Made by a program: the position numbers and the translations under genes
Assembly: GCA_024640625.1 (NCBI GenBank)
Contig: JAHEER010000018.1
Coordinates: forward strand, 1 to 53,587
From: Desulfobulbaceae bacterium
GTDB taxonomy: Bacteria > Desulfobacterota > Desulfobulbia > Desulfobulbales > Desulfocapsaceae
Direction: 5' to 3'
Length of the DNA: 53,587 nucleotides
In this document: piece by piece, positions 34,979 to 43,030 of the stretch
Position numbering within the stretch: the stretch's first letter is position 1
Layout: each line of letters begins with the position of its first letter
Notes under the pieces: generated by a model
The model's input: the letters and a program-made list of their open reading frames with translations, nothing else
The model's database searches: none
What the model was told of the DNA's origin: nothing

Positions 34979-36187
34979 ATGCATGACAAGTATTTACAAG
35001 AAGATAAGTGGTGGGTAAGCCCCTATAACTTTGTCGACGAGGTAACCTCTGAGTTTGACCTGCCGGCAAAGGTGGAAATTCATGATGCAACCCTGCGTGA
35101 CGGAGAGCAGACTCCCGGCGTGGTGTTTAGAAAAGATGATAAAGTGCGGATTGCTCAAAAACTTGACGAAGTCGGCGTTGAGCGAATCGAAGCTGGAATG
35201 CCCGCTGTATCTCAGGAAGATTTCGATGCCATCAAGGCCATCAGCAAATTGGGCTTGAAAGCAAAAATATTCACTTTTGCCCGCGCCCTTCCGGTTGATA
35301 TCGACAAGGCAATCGACTGCGGCGCCGACGGGGTGATTATCGAAATTCCGATCGGCTACCCCAAGCTGAAATATCAATTCGGCTGGACCTGGGAGGATGT
35401 CTATAGAAAGAGTATCGATTGTATCAACTACGCCCGCGAAAAAGGCATGTATGCGGTCTATTTCCCTTACGATACGACGAGAGCCCGGGATGAAGATCTC
35501 ACCAATCTTCTCACCGGGATAATGAAAGAGTCCCCACCCGACTCTATCGGTGTGGTCGATACGATGGGGTGCGCCCTGCCTGAAGCCATAAAGTTCCTGG
35601 TCAGAAAGGTTAAAGGACTTACCGGCTTGCCGGTGGAAATACACACGCACAACGATTTCGGTATGGGAGTGGCAACTGAGCTTGCCGCAGTAACCGCAGG
35701 AGCTGAGGTGGTTCATTCCTGTATCAGCGGTCTGGGAGAAAGAACAGGCAACGCGGCACTTGAAGAACTGATGGTGGGGCTTGAAATACTACTGGGCTAC
35801 GAAACTAACTATAAATTTGAAGAAATTCTGTCACTCTGTTCTCTTGCCGAAGAATTGTCAGGGGTAAAGCCAGCCACCAACAAGCCGATCATCGGCAGGG
35901 GAAATTACACCAGAGAATCTGGTATCGGCGTTGATATGGTAATGAAAAAGCCTCTTGCCATGTTTGCCACCGCACCACAGTTTTTTGGTCGTCAGGGAGA
36001 GGTGGTGTTGGGTAAAAAGAGTGGTAAGGCCTCCATTACCTATCAGCTCGAGAAATTTGGCATTGCCGACGTCAGCGACGAACAGGTTGGAGAAATTCTG
36101 GCAGAAGTGAAAACCAGAGGAGCTGAGAAGAAGTCTTTGCTGACAGACGAGGAATTTAAAGAGATTGTCAGGCAAAAGACCAGCTGA
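34979..36187 (+). CDS. HMGL-family enzyme (homocitrate/isopropylmalate synthase-like)
   Basis: A 402-residue enzyme of the DRE-TIM metallolyase superfamily. The catalytic signature is HDATLRDGEQTPGVVF, and the metal-binding HTHNDFGMGVATELAAVTAG is present with both His. GLGERTGNAALEELMVGLE is typical of homocitrate and 2-isopropylmalate synthases. The C-terminal part (GKKSGKASITYQLEKFG) is short and lacks a full leucine-type regulatory domain. No nif or leu genes are near, so a catabolic retro-Claisen or condensation role with the cassette is possible. The frame is open from TTG 34949, but ATG 34979 with GTGGAG upstream is preferred. Confidence 0.85.
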   Translation: MHDKYLQEDKWWVSPYNFVDEVTSEFDLPAKVEIHDATLRDGEQTPGVVFRKDDKVRIAQKLDEVGVERIEAGMPAVSQEDFDAIKAISKLGLKAKIFTFARALPVDIDKAIDCGADGVIIEIPIGYPKLKYQFGWTWEDVYRKSIDCINYAREKGMYAVYFPYDTTRARDEDLTNLLTGIMKESPPDSIGVVDTMGCALPEAIKFLVRKVKGLTGLPVEIHTHNDFGMGVATELAAVTAGAEVVHSCISGLGERTGNAALEELMVGLEILLGYETNYKFEEILSLCSLAEELSGVKPATNKPIIGRGNYTRESGIGVDMVMKKPLAMFATAPQFFGRQGEVVLGKKSGKASITYQLEKFGIADVSDEQVGEILAEVKTRGAEKKSLLTDEEFKEIVRQKTS

Positions 36188-36253
36188 CATCGCTCACCCA
36201 AAACCACCTCTGGTTCAAGGTGCTTACTATCGTATATTTAAAAGGTGAAACAA

Positions 36254-37165
36254 ATGAACAATGAGAAAATGACTGGCGTGATGACACCGATCCTGACGCC
36301 GTTTAATGACGATTTAAGTTTCGCCCCTGATTTGTACACCAGCCATGCACAATGGCTCCTTGATCAGGGCATTCATTTCTTGTCGCCATTTGGCACTACC
36401 GGGGAAGCGCTCAGTATGACCAAAGCTGAGCGAATCACCGCGGTGGATGTTCTGATTAACGACGGGATTGACCCTGCGGTGTTAATGCCTGGGACCGGTC
36501 TGTGCAATCTCGAAGATACGGTTGATCTCTGCCGCCATGCCATTGATAGAGAATGTCGTGCGGTCATGGTCCTGCCTCCATTTTTCTATAAAAATGCGAG
36601 TGATGATGGGCTTTATGCGTATTTCTCCCGCCTGGTGGAGGTGGTGAACTCACCTGAGCTGCGAATCTGCATGTATCATATCCCGCCGTTGGCCGGGATC
36701 GGCTTCACACCTGATCTTGCAGGACGTCTGGCCAGTGATTTCCCAGATATTTTCGTAGCTTATAAGGACAGCTCAGGAGATTTTGAAAATACCAAGGCGG
36801 TTATTGGTGCAGCGCCGGACATCGCGGTATTTCCAGGCTCTGAACTTTATCTGAAAGAAGGTTTGGTGCACGGGGGCATGGGGTGCATATCAGCGACCTG
36901 CAACGTCAACCCCGCAGAGATACGGCGGGTGTATGATGTGGGGATCGGTGCCCAGCGTGGTGACCTTGATGCGCTCAATGACAAAATGGTGCGATTTAGG
37001 AAAACTGTAGAGAAATATGGGCCTATTCCTGCCATGAAGGGTTTGCTTGCCGCACAGAGAGGAGACTCCAGGTGGCGAAACGTGCGGCCTCCTATTTTAC
37101 CCTCAAGCCTGGCGAGTACAGAGAGTCTGCTGCAAGAGCTTGGTAGTGAGCTGCATCCTCTGTAG
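36254..37165 (+). CDS. DapA-family (dihydrodipicolinate synthase/N-acetylneuraminate lyase) aldolase
   Basis: A 303-residue class I aldolase. The substrate-binding motif SPFGTTGEALS is near residue 45, the catalytic Tyr is in CMYHIPPLAGIG and the Schiff-base Lys in VAYKDSSGDFEN. Numerous family members cleave or form 2-oxo acids (KDG, HOGA, sialic acid, hydroxybenzylidene pyruvates); the specific one here is unknown. ATG 36254 (MNNEKMTGVMTPILTPF) follows AAAAGGTG, better than GTG 36245. It ends the GntR cassette, 66 bases after the HMGL gene. Confidence 0.88.
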   Translation: MNNEKMTGVMTPILTPFNDDLSFAPDLYTSHAQWLLDQGIHFLSPFGTTGEALSMTKAERITAVDVLINDGIDPAVLMPGTGLCNLEDTVDLCRHAIDRECRAVMVLPPFFYKNASDDGLYAYFSRLVEVVNSPELRICMYHIPPLAGIGFTPDLAGRLASDFPDIFVAYKDSSGDFENTKAVIGAAPDIAVFPGSELYLKEGLVHGGMGCISATCNVNPAEIRRVYDVGIGAQRGDLDALNDKMVRFRKTVEKYGPIPAMKGLLAAQRGDSRWRNVRPPILPSSLASTESLLQELGSELHPL

Positions 37166-37179
37166 ATGCAGGCACTCAG

Positions 37180-37602
37180 CTATTTCTGGGAGTATTTGCC
37201 GAATACTTCCTCTTCGGTCAGATTATCCGTGACATTTGCGAAGCTGTAGAAGGATGGCTTTTTGTCGATGAAAATCTGATGGACGAACTGGAACTGTTCT
37301 TCAGAGTCAAACAGCCCGACCGGTACGAAATAGCGCCCGTCTTCTTTGAGCAGGTAGAAGAGATGGCTGCCGCATTGTGAACAGAACCCGCGTCGTGCCC
37401 ATTCGGAGGAATCATATAAGCTAATCTGTTCTTCTCCGGTAAAGGAAACATCGGTTCCGCAATCGACGGTCATTAACGGCCCGCCGCCCCAGCGACGGCA
37501 CATACGGCAATGACACGTTCCCACCTGAGTGTTCAGGCTCGAGCTGATGATCCCTACTGCCCCGCACAGACATTCTCCTTTGCCTTGAGTCTGGGTATCC
37601 AT
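37180..37602 (-). CDS. GFA/CENP-V family zinc protein
   Basis: A 140-residue member of the glutathione-dependent formaldehyde-activating (GFA)/CENP-V fold. The zinc-binding cysteines are visible in GECLCGAVG, GTCHCRMCRRWGG and RRGFCSQCGSHLFY, the conserved C-x-C, C-x-C-x-x-C and C-x-x-C layout. Real GFA activity is doubtful in many members, so function is uncertain. The frame is open to 37692, but ATG 37602 (MDTQTQGKGEC) is preceded by GGGGGGAG. It converges with the cassette's last gene with only 14 bases between. Confidence 0.85.
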   Translation of the reverse strand: MDTQTQGKGECLCGAVGIISSSLNTQVGTCHCRMCRRWGGGPLMTVDCGTDVSFTGEEQISLYDSSEWARRGFCSQCGSHLFYLLKEDGRYFVPVGLFDSEEQFQFVHQIFIDKKPSFYSFANVTDNLTEEEVFGKYSQK

Positions 37603-38099
37603 AAATCTCCCCCCGAGTTTTTCTGGTATCGATTCGGCAGCTGTGTCCTGTCTTGCTCCGAGTAGCTTTTCCTGCATAACTACGTTAATCATCTGCAGTG
37701 CAAACGGGCAAGAACTGACCTGTTAAAGTTCCTCATGGTCGTGATGTTCTGCTTCAGATGGAAATGGGTGTGGGTAATCGGTCAGCATTCTTCTCGATGC
37801 CAGTGTCATGGAGAGAGGATGCCATATGCTTTACAACGGCAAACGCGAACTTGTTGCATAGTCTTCCGCCGCCGACTGGCCCAGATTAATGGCACTCCAG
37901 CCACAGAAAGGGTGTGGAAAACAGGTGTTCCCACCGGATCTCTCACCAGTGTTGCCCTGAATACGGAGCACCACGTCTATCTAATTCGCTCCAATCCGCC
38001 TCTCAGCTATACTTTCGACAGTTCAAGGTATCGTGCCGCACCGGTGGAGCTTCCGCCCTGAATTCTGGCGCTCTTGCGCCATAGCCATTATCCAGCCCC
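37603..38099. other. Gap with a possible decayed NHL-repeat gene
   Basis: About 500 bases without a sound gene. On the plus strand a short frame MLYNGKRELVA (from about 37826, behind GAGAGGATGC) stops. In another frame, to 38061, comes TSVALNTEHHVYLIRSNPPL followed by SYTFDSS. This resembles the first repeat of NHL beta-propeller proteins (VAVD-x-x-x-x-VYV-x-x-R-x-x-P-x-x-x-FD). It may be a frameshifted relic; the match is weak. Confidence 0.3.
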
Positions 38100-38564
38100 T
38101 CACACACCTTTTTCAGTACCGGGAGCCCTGATCATCAGCACCGGGATCTTCGAAGATCTCAGTATCTTGTCCGCCACGCTGCCCCGCACCCAGCGGGTAA
38201 CGCCGGAGTGACCGTGGGTTGCTATTATGATGAGATCAACCTCATTATCGACGCAATAGTCAACGAGGCTTTCGGCAACCCTCCCGACAATCGATTTTAT
38301 CTCACACACCAGGCCGGGCGCATCGAGACGATCGGCCACACTGCGCAGGTAATCCTCGGCCTCTTTCTTGCGCTCGGATTCCCGGCCGGCAGCTAAATTC
38401 GGATCAATCGGAGAATTGGAAACCGAGTAGACTCGCTCAGGCTCGACAATGCGCAGCAGAACGAGCTCCCGAACCGGACAGCCGTCGGCTATTGCCTCCA
38501 CGTGCGGCAGCACGCACTCGGCAAGCGCTGATCCATCAAGAGGAACCATGATCTTTCTGTACAT
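38100..38564 (-). CDS. Universal stress protein (UspA family)
   Basis: A 154-residue single-domain Usp. It begins MYRKIMVPLDGSALAE and ends with the nucleotide-binding block IATHGHSGVTRWVRGSVADK, which matches the G-x2-G-x9-G(S/T) ATP-binding pattern, followed by PVLMIR. ATP binding is therefore likely. GGAGGAGG precedes ATG 38564; an in-frame GTG two codons earlier falls in the Shine-Dalgarno. It stands alone. Confidence 0.93.
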   Translation of the reverse strand: MYRKIMVPLDGSALAECVLPHVEAIADGCPVRELVLLRIVEPERVYSVSNSPIDPNLAAGRESERKKEAEDYLRSVADRLDAPGLVCEIKSIVGRVAESLVDYCVDNEVDLIIIATHGHSGVTRWVRGSVADKILRSSKIPVLMIRAPGTEKGV

Positions 38565-38873
38565 AGCCACCTCCTCCTTTCAACAAATTAGTGGTCAGCG
38601 ACACATCATGCAGATGTATCGATCAGAACGACAAGCGGGTTGTATATAATTAAAAAATATGAACAATATGGAGGCGAGCAACGCCACAGGGTGGTCGTCG
38701 GTGGGTGCGGTCGGGTCCAGGACCATTAACCTGTTTAGCAGGGGTGAGAAACTGGATAGTTATCTTATTCAACAAAGGTTTACTTTTCCAGGTAATTAGG
38801 TGATGATCCGGGTTGATTTTCCGTCTCCTCTGGGCGCAAAACCCAGCGTCGAATCTGTTTTTCACAACAAAAA
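38565..38873. other. Intergenic region, usp to MFS
   Basis: About 310 bases. A TATATAAT stretch lies near 38642. A 46-codon plus-strand frame from 38659 (starting MNNMEASNATG) has no ribosome-binding site and no recognisable family, so it is not called. Confidence 0.35.
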
Positions 38874-40148
38874 ATGAAAGGCACCCACTACACTCCTTCA
38901 CCTGCCAGCCTGCACTACGGCTGGATTATTCTGGGGGCCGGCGTCGGTGTCATGTTCGCCTGTCTCGGACTCGGCCGCTTCGCTCTTGGTATGCTTCTGC
39001 CGGCCATGGGCGAGGGACTGGATCTGGACTACGGGCAGATGGGCCTTATCAGTACCGCCAATTTCATCGGCTATATGGCCTCGGTGGTCTTTGTCGGCCG
39101 GATATCGAATAAATTCGGACCGCGGGCGACCATCAGTACCGGTCTGGGAATTGTCGGAGTCTCCATGGCCCTGATCTGGGGTGCCGATAGTTTAGCAACA
39201 ATCCTGCCCCTGTATTTCCTTACCGGGACCGGCAGCGGACTGGCGAACATCCCGATGATGGGCCTCGTTGCCGGCTGGTTTGTACAGCGCTGGCGGGGGC
39301 GTGCAGCCGGTTTTATGCTGGTAGGAAACGGCCTGGGTATTATCTTCACCGGTTTCATCGTTCCCTTTTTGATCGCTGAAATGGCAGGGCAGGGGTGGCG
39401 CTTGGCCTGGCTGATTCTCGGGGGAGTCGTACTGAGTATGGCTGTCCTGGCAGCCATTACCCTCAGAAACAGTCCAGCTCAGGTTGATCAGCAGCCCATG
39501 GGAGCTGATCAGGCAAAGACGGCTGGGACTGTCTCCAGCGCTGACCGCGTTCGCTCTCCCGCTCCGCGCAGAAAAGAGCTTCATAAGCTGATTCAACTGG
39601 GGCTTGTCTACTCGTTGTTCGGCGCGACCTATGCGGTCTATGCGACATTTATCGTGACATCGCTGGTCAACGAGCGGGGATTCAGCACCCAGGCAGCGGG
39701 ACAGTTCTGGTCGATAGTGGGGCTGATAAGTTTGATATCAGGGCCCTATGCAGGGTATATCTCCGACCGTCTCGGACGCTTTCCGGCCCTGGCAATCATA
39801 TTCGCACAGTTCAGCGTCGCCCATCTGCTTGCCTTGAAAGGATTGCCGGAGGCCTGTCTGTATCTGTCAATCCTCGCCTTTGGTTTGTCGCTGTGGGGAA
39901 TTCCAAGCGTTATGGCGGCGACGGTCGGCGATCTGGTTGGTCCGGCGAGGGCATCCGCATCATTTGGCTTTGTGACCATATTTTTTGGCGTTGGTCAGGT
40001 GACCGGTCCTGCCCTGGCAGGATTTCTGGCAGAGTCAACAGGCCTGTTCGACACGGCGTTTTTAATCTGTGCGGCACTGACTACCATTGCCGCTGTGGTT
40101 TCGATGCGGCTCAGCCGGAAGGGGTTCGGGCTGCATAATCGCAGCTAG
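38874..40148 (+). CDS. MFS transporter (YbfB/YjiJ-like)
   Basis: A 424-residue major facilitator. The N-terminal helix YGWIILGAGVGVMFACLGLG and GRFALGMLLPAMGEGLDLDY are typical of the YbfB/YjiJ group. Motif A between helices 2 and 3 reads VGRISNKFGPRA, and its repeat in the second half GYISDRLGRFPA. A hydrophilic central loop (about residues 200-240) is Arg/Lys-rich. Substrate is unknown. It has no strong Shine-Dalgarno, so the start is not certain. Confidence 0.83.
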   Translation: MKGTHYTPSPASLHYGWIILGAGVGVMFACLGLGRFALGMLLPAMGEGLDLDYGQMGLISTANFIGYMASVVFVGRISNKFGPRATISTGLGIVGVSMALIWGADSLATILPLYFLTGTGSGLANIPMMGLVAGWFVQRWRGRAAGFMLVGNGLGIIFTGFIVPFLIAEMAGQGWRLAWLILGGVVLSMAVLAAITLRNSPAQVDQQPMGADQAKTAGTVSSADRVRSPAPRRKELHKLIQLGLVYSLFGATYAVYATFIVTSLVNERGFSTQAAGQFWSIVGLISLISGPYAGYISDRLGRFPALAIIFAQFSVAHLLALKGLPEACLYLSILAFGLSLWGIPSVMAATVGDLVGPARASASFGFVTIFFGVGQVTGPALAGFLAESTGLFDTAFLICAALTTIAAVVSMRLSRKGFGLHNRS

Positions 40149-40164
40149 AAACTGTTCGCCAATT

Positions 40165-40575
40165 TCAGCCTTTCTTCATCTTGTTCAATTCTTGACGCAG
40201 CTTGGATTCGATGTCGCTGTGCAGATTTTGTTTCTTTTTCTGCAGTTCAGCCTGAATTGCTTCGACCTTTTTATCCATGTCCTTCTTTTTGGCCATGAAC
40301 TTCTCCAGATCTTTGGAGAGACTGTCCCCAGCCTCTTGTTCCCTCGGCAGATTCTCGATTTCCAGATGGTTGTCGATACCCAGCTTGATCGAGAACGGAT
40401 CCTCGGAAATTGTCACTATGGAGCGTTTTTCCAGTTTTCTGCAGACGGCCAGTCCGGCCTCGACAGATAGATCAAGGGTCGTGCAGACATCTTCGATGGC
40501 GGGGGGCGACTGCTTCTTATGATGAAGAAGCCTGATGGCGGCGACGAAGAGATGAGCTTCGGTGTAGGGATCCAT
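40165..40575 (-). CDS. Small winged-helix/coiled-coil protein of unknown function
   Basis: A 136-residue protein. The N-terminal half (about 1-60) looks like a winged helix: LFVAAIRLLHHKKQSPPAIE then LAVCRKLEKRSIVTI. The second half is very charged (KKKDMDKKVEAIQAELQKKK) and probably a coiled coil. No enzyme motif is seen. The Met at 40575 follows GAGGTTCACC, better than the first codon of the frame. It converges with the MFS gene and lies downstream of moeA on the same strand. It may be a DNA-binding or scaffold protein. Confidence 0.7.
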   Translation of the reverse strand: MDPYTEAHLFVAAIRLLHHKKQSPPAIEDVCTTLDLSVEAGLAVCRKLEKRSIVTISEDPFSIKLGIDNHLEIENLPREQEAGDSLSKDLEKFMAKKKDMDKKVEAIQAELQKKKQNLHSDIESKLRQELNKMKKG

Positions 40576-40683
40576 GGTGAACCTCAAACCGTGTGATAGT
40601 TGTTCTGGCTACCGTTGCATTTGTGCAGGAGAAAACCACAAATTTTACTGACACTGCAGACGCAACACCTATACATATCCACC

Positions 40684-40785
40684 TTATTCCTCCTGGATAT
40701 CTTTAAGTCCAGCAAAAAAATCAAGAGACTCCTGATTTTTCAACACATCCTTGCTTTTTACCTGCTGAGCCTTGATCCACTGCAA
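40684..40785 (-). CDS. Possible small protein downstream of moeA
   Basis: A 33-codon minus-strand frame (TTG start at 40785, TAA at 40684-40686) with AGGAAGGA five bases before the start. The product begins MQWIKAQQVKSKDVLK and ends FFAGLKDIQEE, amphipathic and charged. It lies 57 bases after moeA on the same strand. The same frame is open all the way back to the moeA stop codon. It could be a small conserved protein or chance; not recognised. Confidence 0.35.
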   Translation of the reverse strand: MQWIKAQQVKSKDVLKNQESLDFFAGLKDIQEE

Positions 40786-40842
40786 ATATTCCTTCCTGAG
40801 AGCAAATAACCGAATGTCAGGGTGAGAGCGGGGCGGACACCA

Positions 40843-42051
40843 TCAGAACAGAGAGACCTCTTTCAGGCTTCCCGGCTGCAGCACTTCTCCCGGCTGCAGC
40901 ACCACGTATCCGTCCGCATGGGCGATGGAGCTGAGCATGTGAGATCCCTGATGGCCTACCTCTTTGACGAGGGCCAGCTGATTCGGCCGGTTTTCAATAT
41001 TGACCCTGACAAACAGGGTGCGCTTTCCTCTGTTGCTCAATTGTTCCGAAACAATTGCCGTCAGGGTGTTATCAAGACAGGTGGTGCCCTGCAGTTCCGC
41101 CAGGACCGGCCGGACGAAGTTCCTGAAGCACATATAGGCGGACACCGGGTTGCCCGGCAGTCCAAAGATGAGCGTCTGCTCCTTGCGCCCGACAAAAAGC
41201 GGTTTCCCCGGTTTCTGGCGAATCTGCCAGAACAGTTCTTCAAAGCCGGCCTGTAGCGCTGCTTCTCTTACGTGATCATGCCGGCCAACCGACACGCCCC
41301 CGCTGCAGACAATGAGTTTGGCTCCGGAAGCAACCCCGCCCTCGAGTGCTCCCACCGTGTATTCGAGACTGTCCTGAACATGGCGGGTGGAGGTCAGCAC
41401 CCCCCCGCTTTCCCGGATTGCGGAGGCCAGCATGATCGTATTGGAATCCCTGATCTGGTGCGGTTTGATGGTTGCCTCATCATGACAGACCAGCTCCGTT
41501 CCGGTTACCAGCAGGGTGACCTCCGGCTTTGCATAGACAGGGACGGTGTGCAGACCGACTGCCGCCATGAGGGCCAACTCCCGAGACCCTAGACAGTCGC
41601 CCTTGAAGAAAAGCAATTGCCCTGCGGCGAACTCCTCCCCTTTATGTCTGACGTCCTGGCCCTGCTTTATTACAGTAAAAATCTTCACATGGTCTCCCAA
41701 TTCTTCAGTATCCTCCACTCGGATAATCGTGTCCGCCCCAGTCGGCACCATGGCCCCAGTGCTGATTCTCACCGCTCCGTTGGCAGAGACCTCCCTGTTG
41801 AACGGGATGCCGGCCTGGCTTTCGCCTATGATCTTCAGTTGGACCGGAGCGTCGGCGCTGGCCTCGGCACAGTCGACCCATCTTACTGCATAGCCGTCCA
41901 TGGCCGAGTTGGTGTAGCGAGGCGAGGAATCGGGTGCTTTGATGTCCTCGAACAGATAAAGGCCGAAGGCCTCCTCTATGGGGACCGTGATCCGCTCGGG
42001 CGAGGGCAGGTTATCATGGAGAATCCGTTGGGCTTCAATTACTGATATCAT
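40843..42051 (-). CDS. moeA: Molybdopterin molybdenumtransferase MoeA
   Basis: A 402-residue enzyme that inserts molybdate into adenylylated molybdopterin. Key segments are NSAMDGYAVRW (Asp of the active site), ISTGAMVPTGADTIIRVED, the MoCF-biosynthesis domain block LIVCSGGVSVGRHDHV and IFGLPGNPVSAYMCF, and the C-terminal beta-barrel domain. Length equals E. coli MoeA. A P-loop MobB-like gene is divergent 294 bases upstream, pointing to a Moco-maturation locus serving molybdoenzymes such as formate dehydrogenase. The 294-base region between them holds no gene; a TATAAT at 42192-42197 faces the MobB-like gene. Confidence 0.95.
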   Translation of the reverse strand: MISVIEAQRILHDNLPSPERITVPIEEAFGLYLFEDIKAPDSSPRYTNSAMDGYAVRWVDCAEASADAPVQLKIIGESQAGIPFNREVSANGAVRISTGAMVPTGADTIIRVEDTEELGDHVKIFTVIKQGQDVRHKGEEFAAGQLLFFKGDCLGSRELALMAAVGLHTVPVYAKPEVTLLVTGTELVCHDEATIKPHQIRDSNTIMLASAIRESGGVLTSTRHVQDSLEYTVGALEGGVASGAKLIVCSGGVSVGRHDHVREAALQAGFEELFWQIRQKPGKPLFVGRKEQTLIFGLPGNPVSAYMCFRNFVRPVLAELQGTTCLDNTLTAIVSEQLSNRGKRTLFVRVNIENRPNQLALVKEVGHQGSHMLSSIAHADGYVVLQPGEVLQPGSLKEVSLF

Positions 42052-42345
42052 GGTTTTTCTGCTTTCCGTTTCCGTTGAGTTCCGCGACTGTTGCTGATCG
42101 ATACAACGACTATGCCTGACCTGGTGTGGTCATGATGTAAAAGACTCCGCCTCCATCTTTATTAGAATAGTTGTTGGAGAATAACAATCAGTATAATACT
42201 AAAGGAAATCCTGAAAAATTGTATTTGCGCTGAATATCTTCGTGGCATATGTAAATCTGCTGCGTTACGCAGCTCCATGATGGGAGCGGCATATTTTCCG
42301 CCTGCGCCTTGATTTTGAAAGGAATTTCTGCTTGTCTAGGCCCAC

Positions 42346-42975
42346 TTGAATCAAGTTGACTCCTTCATGGACAATTTCATCGCAGGCCGAGGAAATCCAG
42401 TCAACAGCGTTATGGAAAAACTGAAAGATCTGCTCATCGTCGCGGGGGGCGGCAGAAATGTCGGAAAAACCGAATTTGTCTGTCGTCTCATCGAACAAAT
42501 TTCCATCCGGCACGAGATCTATGGCTTGAAAGTTTCGGCCATCCATCCGGACGAGGCCATTTTCCATGGCGATCATTCGACCCAGCAGTTCTCCACCAGC
42601 CTTTATGAAGAGACCCGTTACGATCAGGAAAAGGACACCTCCCGAATGTTGCGGGCTGGCGCCAGGAAAGTGTTCTACCTGCACGGGGACGACGAACGGA
42701 TTCGAGTCGGGTTTCAGGAGTTTCAGCGTATGATACCTGCTGCCGCCCCGGTCATCTGCGAGTCCGGCAGCCTGTGGAAGTATGTCAGGCCCGGGCTGTT
42801 GGTTCTCGTTAAAGGCGCCAATGATGAAATTAAGCCCAGAGCTTTAGAGATTGCCGAACACGCCTCCTTGATCGTTGATTCCGACGGCCGATCCGGATTT
42901 ACTGAGCTGACGTCGATTTCTTACTCGGAGGACCGCGGCTGGACTTGCCATTCCGGAATGTCCGTCCGGAAATAA
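42346..42975 (+). CDS. P-loop NTPase, MobB-like
   Basis: A 209-residue P-loop protein. Walker A is VAGGGRNVGKTEF, then EICQ-like helix LIEQISIRHEIYGLKVSAIH and, later, VICESGSLWKYVRPGLLVLV, the switch-type region. The architecture resembles MobB, the GTP-binding adaptor of molybdopterin-dinucleotide assembly. It is clearly diverged, so the name is inferred from fold and from its divergent moeA neighbour. The start is uncertain: TTG 42346, or ATG 42367 or 42412; none has a convincing ribosome-binding site. Confidence 0.72.
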   Translation: MNQVDSFMDNFIAGRGNPVNSVMEKLKDLLIVAGGGRNVGKTEFVCRLIEQISIRHEIYGLKVSAIHPDEAIFHGDHSTQQFSTSLYEETRYDQEKDTSRMLRAGARKVFYLHGDDERIRVGFQEFQRMIPAAAPVICESGSLWKYVRPGLLVLVKGANDEIKPRALEIAEHASLIVDSDGRSGFTELTSISYSEDRGWTCHSGMSVRK

Positions 42976-43030
42976 CCCCGTCTCCGACTCAGGTTCCTGC
43001 AGGTTCCATCTACCTCCCGCCCGGCCCGGT

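Noticed and set aside
34979..36187. Calling the HMGL enzyme NifV or LeuA
   Set aside because: No nitrogenase or leucine genes are close, the C-terminal leucine-regulatory domain is not evident, and it sits in a transport cassette.
40840..40845. moeA TGA read as selenocysteine
   Set aside because: MoeA ends normally with EVSLF before the TGA, and no SECIS-like hairpin was recognised directly after it.
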